Counted from the stretch's first letter, positions 22,111 through 33,594 are shown. The stretch: DNA of 64,000 bases from Leucogyrophana mollusca (GCA_021014945.1 MU266477.1:1-64000); one strand, 5' to 3'. Notes: a model not told the origin generated them from the letters alone. Numbers and translations are program-made.

Positions 22111-23640
22111 GGGCATGGCTGGAGGGGGCCTGGGCACGAGGCTTGTGTGGGTGACGCTGTGGCGACGAGAACGAGACTCCGCTATTCGAGCGTGCACCAC
22201 AGCCTAAGTCACTGGAACGGAACCGTGGCTTCGGAACCCGCGAAGACTGTACCAGATAGAAAGGGCTCTCGGCGGAAGAACCATATTTGAACGACGTTTT
22301 TGCTCTCCAATTCTCTTTCCCTGAGCCAACGTGACGATGGAACATAGGGGATACACGGCGAAAGGAGTAGGCTGTCGTTATACAGAGGGGTGGTTGAAAT
22401 ACGAGCGAGTAGGGTGGGGCCATGCTGCACCACATGCCCTCTTCCCGCACACCCATCAGGGGCGGAGTGCGAGTCTAGAGTCATATAGATTGATAATTTC
22501 GATGCCTGCATATATGTGGGGCGGATGCTGAGGACAAGGGTGATAATCCAGATGTCGATAGCAGCGAGGAACAAAGGGGGTTAGCGAAGCGGTGGGTGAT
22601 GATGCTCAGGAGGAGAGGATGCCCGAGAGTGGGAGGACGGTCACGAGGAGGCGAGAGCTTGTTGCACCCACTCTCAGGATAGGATGTCAGAAATCGAACG
22701 CGAACTGATGTGGGAGAAGGATGGGGGTGCTAGAGATTGTCTTCGAAGGAGGGTTCGATCCAGTCACACGCACTCGGATGGTTGACCTCGGACCGGAAGC
22801 GACGGCACAGGTGATGGCTACTTGCGTACGAGTCCAGCTCATGTGTGCAGCGCTTTGTCGTGTGTCGCGGTGACGCCTGCAGCGAAAAGGCGACGGGAGA
22901 GGCCAATGAGGAAGCAGCGACGACGGGCGAGGTTTGTTGCACAAGTCCAGGCGCGCCCGCAAACCTGCAGCCCGAGAGGACGTCGTCAAGTGGAGCGTGA
23001 CGTGTGAACACCGAGGCGTCAAACGTAACGCGTAATCAACCGTCCCCTTGTCCGTGCCAACAACTGCAAAAGGCTCCCTCAACAATCACACCAGCTCATC
23101 CCTCCACCGACTCCTCGCAGCGCCGACCTGGCGAATGGGAGATCCATGTAGTCCATATAGTACCCCGCATGAGCAAGTAGCCTTGAGGGCACGGGCACGC
23201 TGGTAGTAGGTGGAGCAGTGGTACTCTCAGAAGAAGGCAAGCGCGGTGTCAGCGCAGATGTGAAGCGAATAGAATCGTCGTCGTCGTGCGAAACCGTACC
23301 CACGAAAGTTCGGCCACTCTCCCTCGACCGTCTCGGACTTCCTTGCATCTTCAGTTCAATAGCAACCAATATTCATCCGAGTTCGTCTACCACTCGCTTC
23401 CCCCACCTAAAGAGCCACCCCGAGTTCTCCTGCTCAGTAATCGATGTGTGCTGATCGGAGAATCAGCAATACAGGGCAGAGTAGTATCGCACAGTAGATC
23501 TAGTCTCGCGCAACGATCCACGGGATCAACGCCAGGGTCGACTTCCGTCCCCGCACGCTGACGTCTCACTCGCCACACAATCCCAGTATCCAAACTCCTG
23601 CCCGTCAGTCTTCCAGCCCAGTCATTATCATAGTAAGCTG

Positions 23641-23910
23641 CACGTGGTGGTGTAGGACATGTGCATTAAGCTGGTGTCATTGTCGTATTGGGGCGATGGG
23701 AGACGTTGCAATTATCAACAGGCGAATGTGGCTTTGACATCACCTCATCATCCGAGGTCTTGTACTGCCTCATGGCTTTTTTGTTCGCCACAGAGCTGAC
23801 ATTCAGGAAGCTGCTCCCTCTGTTTGTATCCCTCACCCGCAAGCCAGGTATGACGCCCTTTACGCATCGAAGTCTAAAATAAGCCTGCTGATACGACAGT
23901 TTGGTCAGCT
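23641..23910. other. Junction between cassette copy B and DUR3 relic
   Basis: The WD40 5' element ends near 23740 (aacaggcgaatgtggctttgac). After it no WD40 blade follows, unlike at 4530 and 10125. The replacement by transporter sequence marks a rearrangement breakpoint somewhere between 23740 and 23900. Confidence 0.45.
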
Positions 23911-26020
23911 CTTCGAGTCACTACGAGCAAAGTCCGTCCTTGCCGTCTGCCTCCTCCCAAATGGTATCGCGGTCTATGTCGTTTTCAGTGGATTATAAGC
24001 CACGTTCATCTGCGAGCGGACTCACGACAATTCCCTTCGCCATCATCTGCATCTTCGTATTTCGCGTGTAGTAAGTCCTTGGTAAGTCTTGGCGAATCGT
24101 GGTCCTTACTCACGACACAGCGGGACCTCGCCCGAAATAGGCAGCGTATCGCGGATATACGATCTGCTCACACAAGCCGATGTTGGCAGCCCATTTCAGG
24201 GTTACATGGACGGAAGTTACATGACTATGAAACCAAACCAAGGTGCTTTCGAAACTGCTGCATTACTGTCTGGATTCGCAGGAGTGTTCTGCGATCAAGG
24301 TAACGTAGCTCGGCTTCAGACGTACACCTACTAGTCATGAGTCTCAGGATACTGAAAAGGATACTTATTGTTTGGATTTCGCGGTCTTCCCCAAAGACGG
24401 AAACCTCTACAACCAGGCTGTTGCAAACCACCTCAAAGGTACTACTAAAGATACGTGCGTGCTTGTCGATTCTCGCTTGTTGTTCCTATATGCCATGCTT
24501 ACTTCACATAATACTAGATGCTCGGGGGCCTTTCCTGGTTTGCCGTTCCCTGGGCATTTAAATCTAATCTCGGTTTGAGCGTCCGTCCCCTCAGACCAAC
24601 GTAACTCGCGAACTGTGTTTTATATGGTGGCCACCGGTGGTAATGACCCTTCTAGCCCCTCTTCCTAACATATCCGTCTCCTCTATGGGCTGAACAAGCG
24701 AGCGCCGGCTTGGCTGATCCCGCCGCGGCCGCCATTTTAATGGGGAAAGGCGGTGCAGTGACGATTCCATTGATTGTTTTGTGAGTGATAACAGCCCGCA
24801 GGCCATGTCACAACCTCTTTAATGAATATTATATGCTATTACAGTATTGCTGTCACGTCGGCAGCGAGCTCCGAGCTCATCGTTGTGCCAAGTCTGGTGT
24901 ACGTCTATCTAAAGCCTGGACCGTGGATGCGTTGAACTGACTTGCCACTGGAATAGGTCCTACGAGTGGATTGCACCCCTTTTTTCTTGTGTCGTCAGTT
25001 ACCAGGCCGCTGACATAACCGGATGCAGTGTGTGTAGGACATACTCGCGGCCCCAGGCAACCGGAGCCGAGATCGCAAAAGTACCACACCACTCCGTCTG
25101 CATCTGGGCTGCCTGGATGGGATGCTGGACGACCATAATGGGTTTGCTGTTCCTCTAGGTATTTCTGGTTGTCTGATCTGTCGCAGCTGAACAAAGCCAA
25201 CTTTGATCTGGGCTGGTTAACAATGGTTCGCTTGATATTGACTCATTTGCAGGGCTGGCGATATACCCCTTCAGCATTTGTAGTACGTTCAGTAAGCGTG
25301 TTTCAAATTCACCCTTTCGACGCATCGTACGGCATCTGATATCAGAAGAGTTGTCCCTAGTCCTACCGTCATTCTGGTTGTCCTCGCCGTATGGTAGTCC
25401 GGACTGACCCATGCGGGCTTACTCCGCGGATCTATAATCGGAATGGTCCTTGGTATGCCCTTGGTATGTTAGCCCGGATGACTGGTTGCTGGAAGACCAG
25501 TGGCACATTTGGGTGGCCTTTCCACTTTGTTTTACACATCGATCGATAACGGATTGACTGGCTTGCTCTCAGGTTCGGGAATAATAACTGTCAGAGTTTC
25601 TTTTACGAGTGAGTGAGGTTTGGATGCCCTACTTCGTATTCACCGTGCCTCGGAATCTGAATAGTACGACTTTGTGGGTGTCAGGGCATGCTCGATAGCA
25701 CGAGTAAATCCCACAATGACGGTATAGACTCCGCGTCCATGGAGAAGTCTGCGATGAAGGATGAGGAGAAGGCACAGATACACGATGGAAATGCGAAAAT
25801 GCTAACGCACGTGCTTACAGCAGTCACCCCTCGGGCCCGATGGGCTCTGGAGGACGTTCAATCGAGCCGCTTGGTATTCGCCGTAAATCAGTGCTCCGGG
25901 CCTCTCGGGCAGTCGGGATCGTAATTCGCTTACAACCATTTCCGATGTTCTTGAACTTCTTCTCCGAGTCCTACTATGTTTACAGCGAATGGTTTTACAC
26001 GTTCTGGGTGGCGAGTTCGA
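23911..26020 (+). pseudogene. DUR3-type urea/polyamine transporter relic
   Basis: Ordered pieces of a sodium:solute symporter family DUR3 protein are spread over 2.1 kb. They are VLAVCLLPNGIAVYVVFSGL then a stop and ATF (23937-24005), RIYDLLTQADVGSPFQGY with DGSYMTM (24145-24230), GVFCDQ, LGGLSWFAVPWAF (24520-24565), AAAAILMGKGGAVTIPL (24725-24775), AVTSAASSELIVVPS (24848-24895), and a C-terminal PFPMFLNFFSESYYVY then FYTFWVASSM (25935-26020). Stops and frameshifts lie between nearly all of them, including a TAA at 23995. DUR3 proteins import urea and polyamines across the plasma membrane. The N-terminal membrane segments are missing. It may be a remnant of a real gene displaced by the cassette. 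Confidence 0.8.
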
Positions 26021-26677
26021 TGTGAGCCCCCGCGTGTACTTCCCGGAATGCAGCAGGCTGTTGATAACCTCACCTTAGACTATAGGTCTTCCTGAGCGGC
26101 GCGTTGTCTGTGATTTTAAGTTCACCTGTGGACCGATTAACATTCGAGACCTTCCAGAAGTACTGAAAGCAGAAGTAGCCGGCGGCCTCACACTTAAGTT
26201 TGTGATAGAGAAAGCCCTGCATAATAGTAAGCGATATCAAACATTTTGAATTCACTTTTATGTTACCGGAGTTTGGATTCGCAGGGAGTCGCTGACTCGG
26301 AGCGGTTAGCGCTGCCGGTGCTGCGTTCCGGTCGCTGAGTGGCAGCTTGAAAACGTCAGAGCCGCACCTAGACTCTTTTCAAAATGCGCTGATTGGTTGG
26401 TGTAAGCTTATACCTTATGGACATAATCCGACCCGGAGTTGACACTAAAACACGGGTCACAGGAGCTGCCTCCAGGCTATAAACGCGGCTCATGGAGATT
26501 ACGCCTCTCCCACAACTTGCGCCTCGACGCTTACTCTGGTGCTTTACCTGCACTGCAATCGGACAGCCTTGTCCTCCTGCTCGCACATAAAATCATTAAA
26601 ACATCCAACTTAGATCATTCTTTCAATCTACACTAATCAATATCGCCAACTCTGCAGAATACGCCGTGTCCACCGAG
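26021..26677. other. Intergenic and probable DUF6533-A promoter
   Basis: A CTATAAACG TATA-like box at about 26477-26486 lies some 195 bases before the DUF6533-A start. No coding segment is seen between the DUR3 relic and the next gene. Confidence 0.4.
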
Positions 26678-28059
26678 ATGGCGATCGAAGCTGGGAACCA
26701 GGTGGCGCGCTACATCACTTATGGGGCATGTCAGTGACATTTCTCTCTGTCTTCGGTTGCAAGCTTATGCCACTGTAGCCGCTGCATTGCTCGCGATGTT
26801 CGTGGACTATGGACTGACTGTGAGTGCTGAACGCAAATATATCTGGTCGTGAGTATCCACATTTGCACGCTAACACGGCAAGACCTGATTTTCTCCATCG
26901 TGTGTTCACGCAGAAAATTGCGCACCTCATCGTATGCCAGGACATATATACTGGCTCGGTACTTCGGGCTCGCCGCACAAATGTACGTACCCTGGGCTGC
27001 CGATTCTCTTCCTCAACCAACTCTATGGCAGATTCAACGTTTGCTTTTCGATTTGGATGGCCACGAGAACGTATATCGCACCGTCCTTATGCAAGGTATG
27101 GTATTCCTACCAAGCTGTCGTCATTCAAACGTTGGTCCTTGTCGTCGACAGTTTGCTGATGCTTGGAGGTATGCATTTCCCAAAGCGTATTATGGAGATC
27201 GACGAACTCACGGCATTTCGAGTCTATACCATCTTCTCCCGCAGTTACTGGATAATTAGTTTATTGGTCGTCCTTGCCGCAGCCCAGCCGGGCTCGATGA
27301 TCGCGAGTGCTGTGATAACTTTCCCCGAGGTTACATATACCTCAACGTGCCTCATTATCGAGATTCACTCTGGGTCGATCTACTTTGGGTGAGTCCTATC
27401 GTCGTTTGAGGCATCGCGGCTCAGAGACACAGGCTTATCGAATGTGAACAGAACAGCAACCTTGACGACCCACGTGGTCATCTTATTTCTATCGTTGTGG
27501 AAATGCTTCATCGAGGGTCGGGCCCTGACCTCTCTCCGCAGCGCAATACTGCGAGACGGCACGCTCGCTATGATAGCAATATCCAGTAAGTATATGGCAA
27601 CTTGAAGTATGGGCGAGACTGACTGTAATCCTGTTAGTTATATTGATGTTTATGCTGTTGTGCTCGCTAAGGGTTATCAAGACAGGAACAGCCGGTAACA
27701 TCATATATTAGTGAGACGTCCATCCCGTGCCGTCGAGATGCGCGCCGACCGTTCTTTCCTGTTGGCAGCTGGTTGTTAGCGACCCTCTGGGTTTCGGTAA
27801 GCGTATAAGCTTTTGGCGAAAGAACTGGCTTCAACATCGACCGTCGTTATAGGTCGGTAGGATCATCATTAACTGGGAAACCTTCAAGGCGGATCAAGCA
27901 TCAGGATGCAATTCGACTGGTGGTTTGACGACGCATATCACTGTGTTGGACAACGCATCAGTATATCAACTTGAAATGAATGCCAGCCCCTCGGTCTCTG
28001 CACATACTCCCAGTATAACGGCACCCGTAGATGAACCCGACAAAGCATCGAGTGCGTAG
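26678..28059 (+). CDS. DUF6533 membrane protein A, multi-exon
   Basis: The start ATG at 26678 gives MAIEAGNQVARYITYG; a short intron then leads to YATVAAALLAMFVDYGLT, the first membrane segment of DUF6533 proteins. After intron sequence, RKLRTSSYARTYILARYFGL matches the family's second conserved block (arginine-tryptophan-type linker then RYxxL). Later exons hold further hydrophobic segments (VVIQTLVLVVDSLLMLG, SYWIISLLVVLAAA), the conserved ILRDGTLAMIAI, and, after an intron ending near 27851, VGRIIINWETF and a hydrophilic tail. The TAG is at 28057-28059. DUF6533 proteins are seven-segment fungal membrane proteins of unknown function. Exon borders in the middle are approximate, the first intron would be unusually short (about 34 bases), and decay cannot be excluded. 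Confidence 0.65.
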
Positions 28060-29316
28060 GATCAGAATAGTCTAACCGATACCTTCGAAATGGATCGGAT
28101 GATAGGAGACATTTGTCAATAACCGCAGAGGTGCGCGCTTCTACAACCATAATGATCGCGCCAAACCTTACCGAATTTAAAACGCAGTTGGAAACCGCTA
28201 GCATAACGTTCGAGATGGTCTGAGTTCATGTAGGAAATGTGGATCAGCGGTCTAGAACACGACCGCGAGGATGATATGTCCCGATATTAGACACTACGGT
28301 CATTAATGCTGGGAGGCCGCTGTGTCCGTACCGCGAGGGGCCCACTCAATCTCATGTAATACTAATAGGGCTACTAGCCTGGGCTTCAGGCGATATTGCT
28401 CACACCATCCCCCACATCCGTCCGGCCATATACATTTACACCTGTGCATGCGGGCAATAGGATGTGATCCAGCTCCGCAATTGAAAGAAACGTATCAGTC
28501 ACGACGTGTGATGGTACAACGACTATTCACGGACACATCTGCACAATTACGTCGTGCTACGCTACTGTAGGTCAACCCTTCTACCATCCCTCGCACTGAC
28601 GGAGATCGCCTCCAGCGGTGTTCGGATCTTCACGGCCCCAGCGTCATCTTAGAGTGGCGTACTTCCCCTCCGCGCCCTTCGCAAACCCCCTAACCTGTCT
28701 GACGAGATTGCGCATCGCGACATCGCTAACGTTTTATTACGAGGTCGTCCATACTTAGTATTGGCTTCGTAACAATGGCGTCCCCCGTTAAGGCGTCGTT
28801 TCCGGCGGATTGCGTCATTGGAGAGCAAGTCCTGGCTGGCAAGTCATTGAGATTGAGAGTCGTACATACAACACACACTTGAGCTACGTGTTCTACTTGT
28901 ATCAGAGGGCGGCAGAGCATACATGCTGGCGATAATCGATCTTGGGTGTACTCAAACAACAGAGGGTCGAAGGTGAATGCAAGGGAGCACGAAAGTGGAT
29001 GTAAGACAAGCACGACAGTGAATGGCAACGGGATACCAGTATGGAGCTGAAACAGAACGAAGACCATATGGTCATTTTGGTGACGGGACAGAGCGAAAGG
29101 AATGGTAGCAAGCAGAGGCGAGGAGCACGAACGGCGATAGAGACGAGAATAAAGGTTATGCATATAGGGACGAGGCGAATGTGATGCGAGAGGAATGAGT
29201 ATGGGTATGGTGGCAGTGGTTTAAGGATAATGAATAGCTGAGCAATGAAACGAGACGAGATGGGCCGAGAGACGCTACCAGGCGCCATCCTCTGCGTGAA
29301 GCACGCTTCTATCGTA
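28060..29316. other. Intergenic; includes 3' flank of the orphan gene
   Basis: A minus-strand frame at 28726-29163 is long but matches nothing and has no paralogue. The part 29165-29316 is shared with 16200-16350 and is probably the 3' flank of the minus-strand gene that ends at 29317. I see nothing else. Confidence 0.4.
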
Positions 29317-30069
29317 TTAATTTTCCTTCATCTCCTCGTCCAGGTACTCCGGGATGGCGGGGCTGCTGGCGAGGGTTCGAGGGGGGATGACATGTTTCGT
29401 GGTGGCAAAGTCGGGGCTGAGGAGGGTGGACGCGAAGAGCGCGTTGTCAGTGGAGTGGAATGCGTTGTCCGTGGAGAAAAACGCGTTATCGGCGGAATAT
29501 CCCCGGAGAGCGAGTGGCCTGCGGGGCGCGGGTATGACGATGGTAGGAGGCGGAGCGAGTGTACCAGCAGTATACTTGGCCGAAGGCGAGGGTGGTGGGA
29601 GCGCAGGGAGAGGGGCTGTGGGCGGCGGTGCAGTGGGGTTCGTCTTGCGCACCGTTCTGCGTGATCTTAACACGAGTGTCAACTTCGATTTCCAGCTTCC
29701 CCCAGTTGCTTACCTGATATTTAGGCTTCCACTCCTCATCCTCCCAAACAAGCTATTCCCGTCGCATGCTTCGTTTACGCTCCCCGCGCGGCTGCGTGTG
29801 GGGGACATGAGTCCCGTGCGCTGGAGGGCGGAGGCGGCATTGCGGGTGGGAGATTTTATGAGGGCGATGGGGCTGGCGGCGATGTTGATGCTGCTGCGGC
29901 GCTTCCGAACGTGGGGACGGGGGATAGATAGGTGGGTGTTTGAGGTGGAGGTGGAGGGCGTCGGGGTGACGCTGAGATCGCGGTCGCAAGGGGCGCTGGT
30001 GTCGATGTCGATGGATGGCCTGTACGGGGCAAGGAGGCCAGATGAAAAGAACGCGGAGTATGTGGCCAT
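29317..30069 (-). CDS. Orphan Ser/Thr/Pro-rich protein, 231 aa
   Basis: Exons 30069-29714 and 29656-29317 join in phase across a 57-base intron with GTAAGC donor and GCAG acceptor, giving 231 aa starting MATYSAFFSSGLL. The protein has no recognised domain. It is rich in Ser, Thr and Pro, with a basic patch RPHVRKRRSSIN near residue 50, SPT/SPTRSR motifs that look like phosphorylation sites, a proline run NPTAPPPTAPLPALPPP after the intron, and three seven-residue repeats of the type S-x-D-N-A-x-x. It ends in LDEEMKEN. No signal peptide or membrane segment is visible, so it is probably cytoplasmic or nuclear and disordered. Relics of the gene at 16200-16560, 32580-32720 and 53900-54070 show it was copied around this region. 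Confidence 0.65.
29441..29503. repeat. Three tandem 21-base units in the orphan gene
   Basis: Units begin gcgttgtcagtgg, gcgttgtccgtgg and gcgttatcggcgg with a period of 21 bases. On the coding (minus) strand they give three heptads SADNAFF, STDNAFH and STDNALF. The frame is preserved through all three. Confidence 0.8.
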
Positions 30070-31659
30070 GTCGATGTCGAGAGTGAAACAGCGAAATGTT
30101 CAACCACAAAATGTTGAAGTTCAACTTTGAACACGAGATAACATCATTACATAATCATCGGTATTTTACGGACCGTACGACCGCGCTCGTTGCTGCCTCG
30201 TGTTCATTGTTGTTGGCCAACTCTCGTAGTCGCGCCTCTTACAAAATCACTTTCGGCGATCAACTTCAATCCCGCTTAGTACCATTCACGCGCGTCTCCC
30301 CGTCTTCGCAACCGCCAGTCCCACAACCACCCGTCCCACAACCACGTCCCAACCCTGCAAACTGAAAATCACCGCAGCCCACGCTTCAGCGGCAGAATCT
30401 ACCCCAAAGCTTCACCATGTAGCAGAGTCGACATCCATGCTGGCACTTTGTTTGTATATGCCGTGGACTTGCATAGCGCACTCGCTGTCGTGGACCTACT
30501 CAGTGCATTCGATGTGGTTTTACCCGATATACTCGCTGTTGTGGACCTACCATAGCTCAACGCAGTCCCGGCCTACCTCCAAAGACGTCTCCCCACGCTC
30601 TCTGACGCCCGACATCGAGACCTCGCGACCACGAGAGGACAACGGCACCTACGTTTAGTAAATTAAAGTGACCCGCACTTAGCCATTAGCCTGTCGTCCT
30701 ACGACTCTACCCAGCGCACTCGCTGTTGTGCACGTACTAGCCCAGCGCCCTCCGAATGCCTAAAGCGTCTCCCGGCTGCAGTCTGATATCTAGACGTCGA
30801 GAGACGGGATAGCCGGGCGGAGGACGGACGTTTGAGGGCGACGTCGTCACAACAAGAAAGCTGGGCAGTTGTATTAGGTGAGTAAATGATACCCACTTAG
30901 CCATTCACTTCTTGGTGGCATTTAGCGCGAGCGTTAGCCGGTGTTGCCGTTCTGCTCGCCGTTATATTAGTCGTTCAGCTTCGTTAGGATGTAAGGGCTT
31001 TCGAGACCCAACGTAGAGGCCGGCTGGTGTCCATGGTCCACCGAGCATCATTACGGAAAGGCGGCATCATTCGGTCGCAGCCCTCAACTGTCTCTGTCCA
31101 CGTCGCTCCCGATGCATTACCCCTTTCGATCTCCGATTTACTTATCACCTCGCTGGGCGTCGTCTCCTTATGGGATGTTCCTCAACGGTATTGTCTGGGA
31201 AATGGCTCTCGAAATACTAAAGGCAGTAGAATAAGGTATAATGAATATAAATGATGATCAAGAACAGCGAGCGGAGGGAATGAAATCGTCGGGCACGCCA
31301 ACGATGCTCGTCGTCGACAGCGAGTCTTGGAGCTTGGTCACGGTTGTTGCTTCCAAATATGGAAGCAGTAGTGTTGGGTCGAGCCTGGCCGAGCGCTGCC
31401 GAGCGAGCTTCCAAACTTTGCGTCGGCAGTATGGCGGTGGGAACTTTTCGGCATCCTGGACGTTCTGGCCGACTCATGTGCATCTTCTCCCATTGTGCAC
31501 GTTGATAATCTAGGGCGAGGCGAAATACTCGAGGTCAACTCAAAGGGTGTCGAGAATCAGGGAGGCGATTGCAGATAACCGCGCACCAAGTGCGATCGAT
31601 CAAAGATTTGTCCGCGTCGTCTGCCTCCTTTCTTCACTGTCCACCGCTAGGACGCCCCG
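30070..31659. other. Intergenic with short repeated phrases
   Basis: A phrase ctcgctgt(c/t)gtggac occurs at about 30481, 30533 and 30719, and cacttagccatt recurs at about 30676 and 30892. Short runs of ccacaaccac occur near 30330. No gene is supported; the sequence upstream of 30069 must contain the orphan gene promoter. Confidence 0.4.
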
Positions 31660-31830
31660 GAAATGCTACGTGTGTCTTCACGCCAAGTGATGCGAATTTT
31701 CGAGATGACCAAAGTCACGTCCTCAATCGATCCCAATGATATCGGGATCCACTATCCCACCGAGGTGCTTGTCTCTTCAAGACGGGGAGAGCGCATGGCC
31801 CAAATTTCCGCGCATACAGGCGATACTTTT
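31660..31830 (+). repeat. Direct repeat, copy 1
   Basis: Bases 31663-31800 (gctacgtgtgtcttc, tttcgagatgaccaaag, gtgcttgtctcttcaagacgg) recur in diverged form at 32833-32965. The spacing is about 1.17 kb. The intervening DNA has no recognised gene. Confidence 0.6.
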
Positions 31831-32579
31831 CGCATTCCGAGGGTCCGCGGAAGGTTGCGCGAGTCCGACACCATATATACGGGAAACCCCACATTCATCT
31901 CCCCGACGACATGAACATTCACGGTAAGGCTCGGTCTTATCGAGGGTGCATGCTGTCACTACTCTCCCCGCTTTCGAGCGCATTCACCCGTGTTGCCCCC
32001 GAACGAAGACCAATATGCAGCCTGCTTTCCCTTGTCCTTAGATCTCTTGCAATTGGACAGGTTCCAGGGAGTTGGAGGGCATCGATGGCCCCCACGACCA
32101 CTCAACGCCTTTCGTGAACGCATATTGCCCAAATGTGTGCGGCTTTTCTTGGCCACCGTACGCGGGTTTCGGGGTAAAAGTCGAGTCATGCGCTTAGCTC
32201 CATCCTGGTCGGTACTTATGAGACATCGTCATCACGCTCGTCGTCTCTTATTCCTATTACGCGGGTCATCCAAAAAGCTCTTGAACCACCTCGGGGATGG
32301 GTTCTGACGACCACGAGGCGCTCTTTGGGAACTATGAAGTCAGGTCTGCCGTCCGGCACCACCTTACCCGAGACGCGATCGCCTCTCCCAAAAAGCCTTC
32401 TCTCGCCGTTCTCGGGCACCTCACGCGATCCATAGGGTCATTTTCTTGGTTTCTCCCGGATGTACCTGTCGCTCACACACACATCCGTCGCTCTGTTCGG
32501 TGCTGTCGCGATAACTTCCCGCCCAACTGGCCGCTACCATAGGATCAGCTCTGCGGAAAATGCTGCACGGCTTGGTGTC
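31831..32579. other. Between the direct repeats, no gene seen
   Basis: Several open stretches of 60-100 codons overlap on both strands, none with recognisable content or a paralogue in the window. Confidence 0.35.
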
Positions 32580-32720
32580 AGCGGACTCGTTCTTGGGCTG
32601 GTGCTTAATCATAACATGCCTGCCTACCGACAACGTGAATTGGCGGCTCCCACACGGGGGAAGGACGCGGACTATGTGGTCATGTCAAGAACGAAACAAC
32701 TATTTGCTCAACTTTGAACA
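32580..32720 (-). pseudogene. Relic of the orphan gene, 5' end
   Basis: The segment around 32665-32730 (ggacgcggactatgtggtcatg, then tcaactttgaaca, gagataat) matches the start codon region and 5' flank of the orphan gene at 30050-30150. Here the copy is cut after the first few codons. Confidence 0.5.
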
Positions 32721-32832
32721 TGAGATAATCCACCTTACGCAAGGATTCTCGCGGGAGGCGATAACTACGTGTCAAGGAAACGATTGATCAAAGCTGCCTT
32801 CACTGTCTTTACTTACCCATTTCTAGAACAAA

Positions 32833-32965
32833 CGCTACGTGTGTCTTCGCGAGGGGTTTCAACTTTCGAGATGGCCAAAGCTACGTCCTTAGTCAATCAG
32901 ACATCGAAATCCCATCATCCCACTGGGGTGCTCGTCTCTTGAAGACGGGGGAGATGCTGAGAGAA
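32833..32965 (+). repeat. Direct repeat, copy 2
   Basis: The partner of 31660-31830; shared phrases are gctacgtgtgtcttcgcg, tttcgagatggccaaag and gtgctcgtctcttgaagacgg. It ends close to the NLR 5' scrap at 33118. Confidence 0.6.
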
Positions 32966-33019
32966 GGTGGCGCTCTCTGTTTCTCGTACACGAGGAAAAT
33001 TGCAAGTATAGTCTATCAC

Positions 33020-33260
33020 GCGGGGCCGCCGCATGGGTTGTGTGCCCAATTCCAGCTCTCGAAGGCAACCCTCGACAGTCACGCCCACTTCCCCACTTCC
33101 ACTCGCACATCTCAATCTTAGATACTCTCGCTCAAGCCCAAAGGGGTCTTTTTTACCTGGCGGGGAAAGGCGCGCGACATGCCAGCCTCTTACTTTGCAA
33201 CATGCCCCGCGGCCCATGACCAGATCATCCACCTCAGAGGCCGTCGTCGGTACCACAACG
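33020..33260 (+). pseudogene. NLR 5' scrap (exon 1-2 remnant)
   Basis: Bases 33118-33250 align with the 5' UTR, exon 1 and start of exon 2 of NLR-4: gatactctcgctcaagcccaaag, then tacctggcggggaaagg, then atcatccacctcagaggc. The ATG is lost and the donor reads GCGCGC. The part 33020-33118 matches the region upstream of the inverted relic at 53514 rather than that of NLR-4, so this scrap belongs to the 53 kb NLR lineage. Confidence 0.6.
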
Positions 33261-33489
33261 TCCACTTGCGGGTTTCGCGGGCGTATTTGGCAGCTTATGG
33301 TTCGCATTGAAGTTCGTCTCCTTTTTCTGGATCTCGTTTACAACTAGGACATCTCCGCATACACCGAAACTCCAGCCTTAGCTGTGTTCAGCTCCACTGG
33401 TCCGGCTTGGTAGACATATGATGATATGCCAGCCGCCCTGAAGTAAACAGAAGCACTCGGTTTGGGCATTTCAAGTGCGCGAGGAGTGA

Positions 33490-33522
33490 ACATGTGACAG
33501 GTGCAAATATAGCCCGTGAAGC
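33490..33522 (+). promoter_or_regulatory. NLR-4 core promoter block
   Basis: CATGTG at 33491-33496, AATATAG at 33506-33512 and CCCGTGAAGC precede the NLR-4 ATG by about 85 bases. The TATA box is weaker (AATATA) than in NLR-2. Confidence 0.55.
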
Positions 33523-33594
33523 GCCCATTGACGCAACCCTCACTTCCCCATTCCCATTGCATCTCTACCTGGATACTTTCAGTCAAGCCCAAAG

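Larger units (their letters stand above)
20410..23640. repeat. Cassette module, copy B (downstream of NLR-3)
   Basis: Colinear with copy A. Matching landmarks are tattcattcacgaggggagg at about 20526, the DUF6535 scrap at 21230-21580, the antisense VRGE frame near 21900-21950, gaggtttgttgcacaagtcc at about 22929, gcaagtagccttgaggg at about 23170, and the WD40 5' element at about 23620. It is longer than copy A at its left end because 20600-21110 retains sequence that copy A has lost. Right of 23740 the WD40 body is missing and DUR3-like sequence begins instead. Confidence 0.75.

Noticed and set aside
28726..29163. 145-codon minus-strand open frame
   Set aside because: No recognisable motif, no paralogue and no splice context; it looks like chance openness in this base composition.
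30330..30360. Short ccacaaccac repeats and ctcgctgttgtggac phrases as a CRISPR-like array
   Set aside because: Spacing is irregular, copies are few and the organism is eukaryotic.
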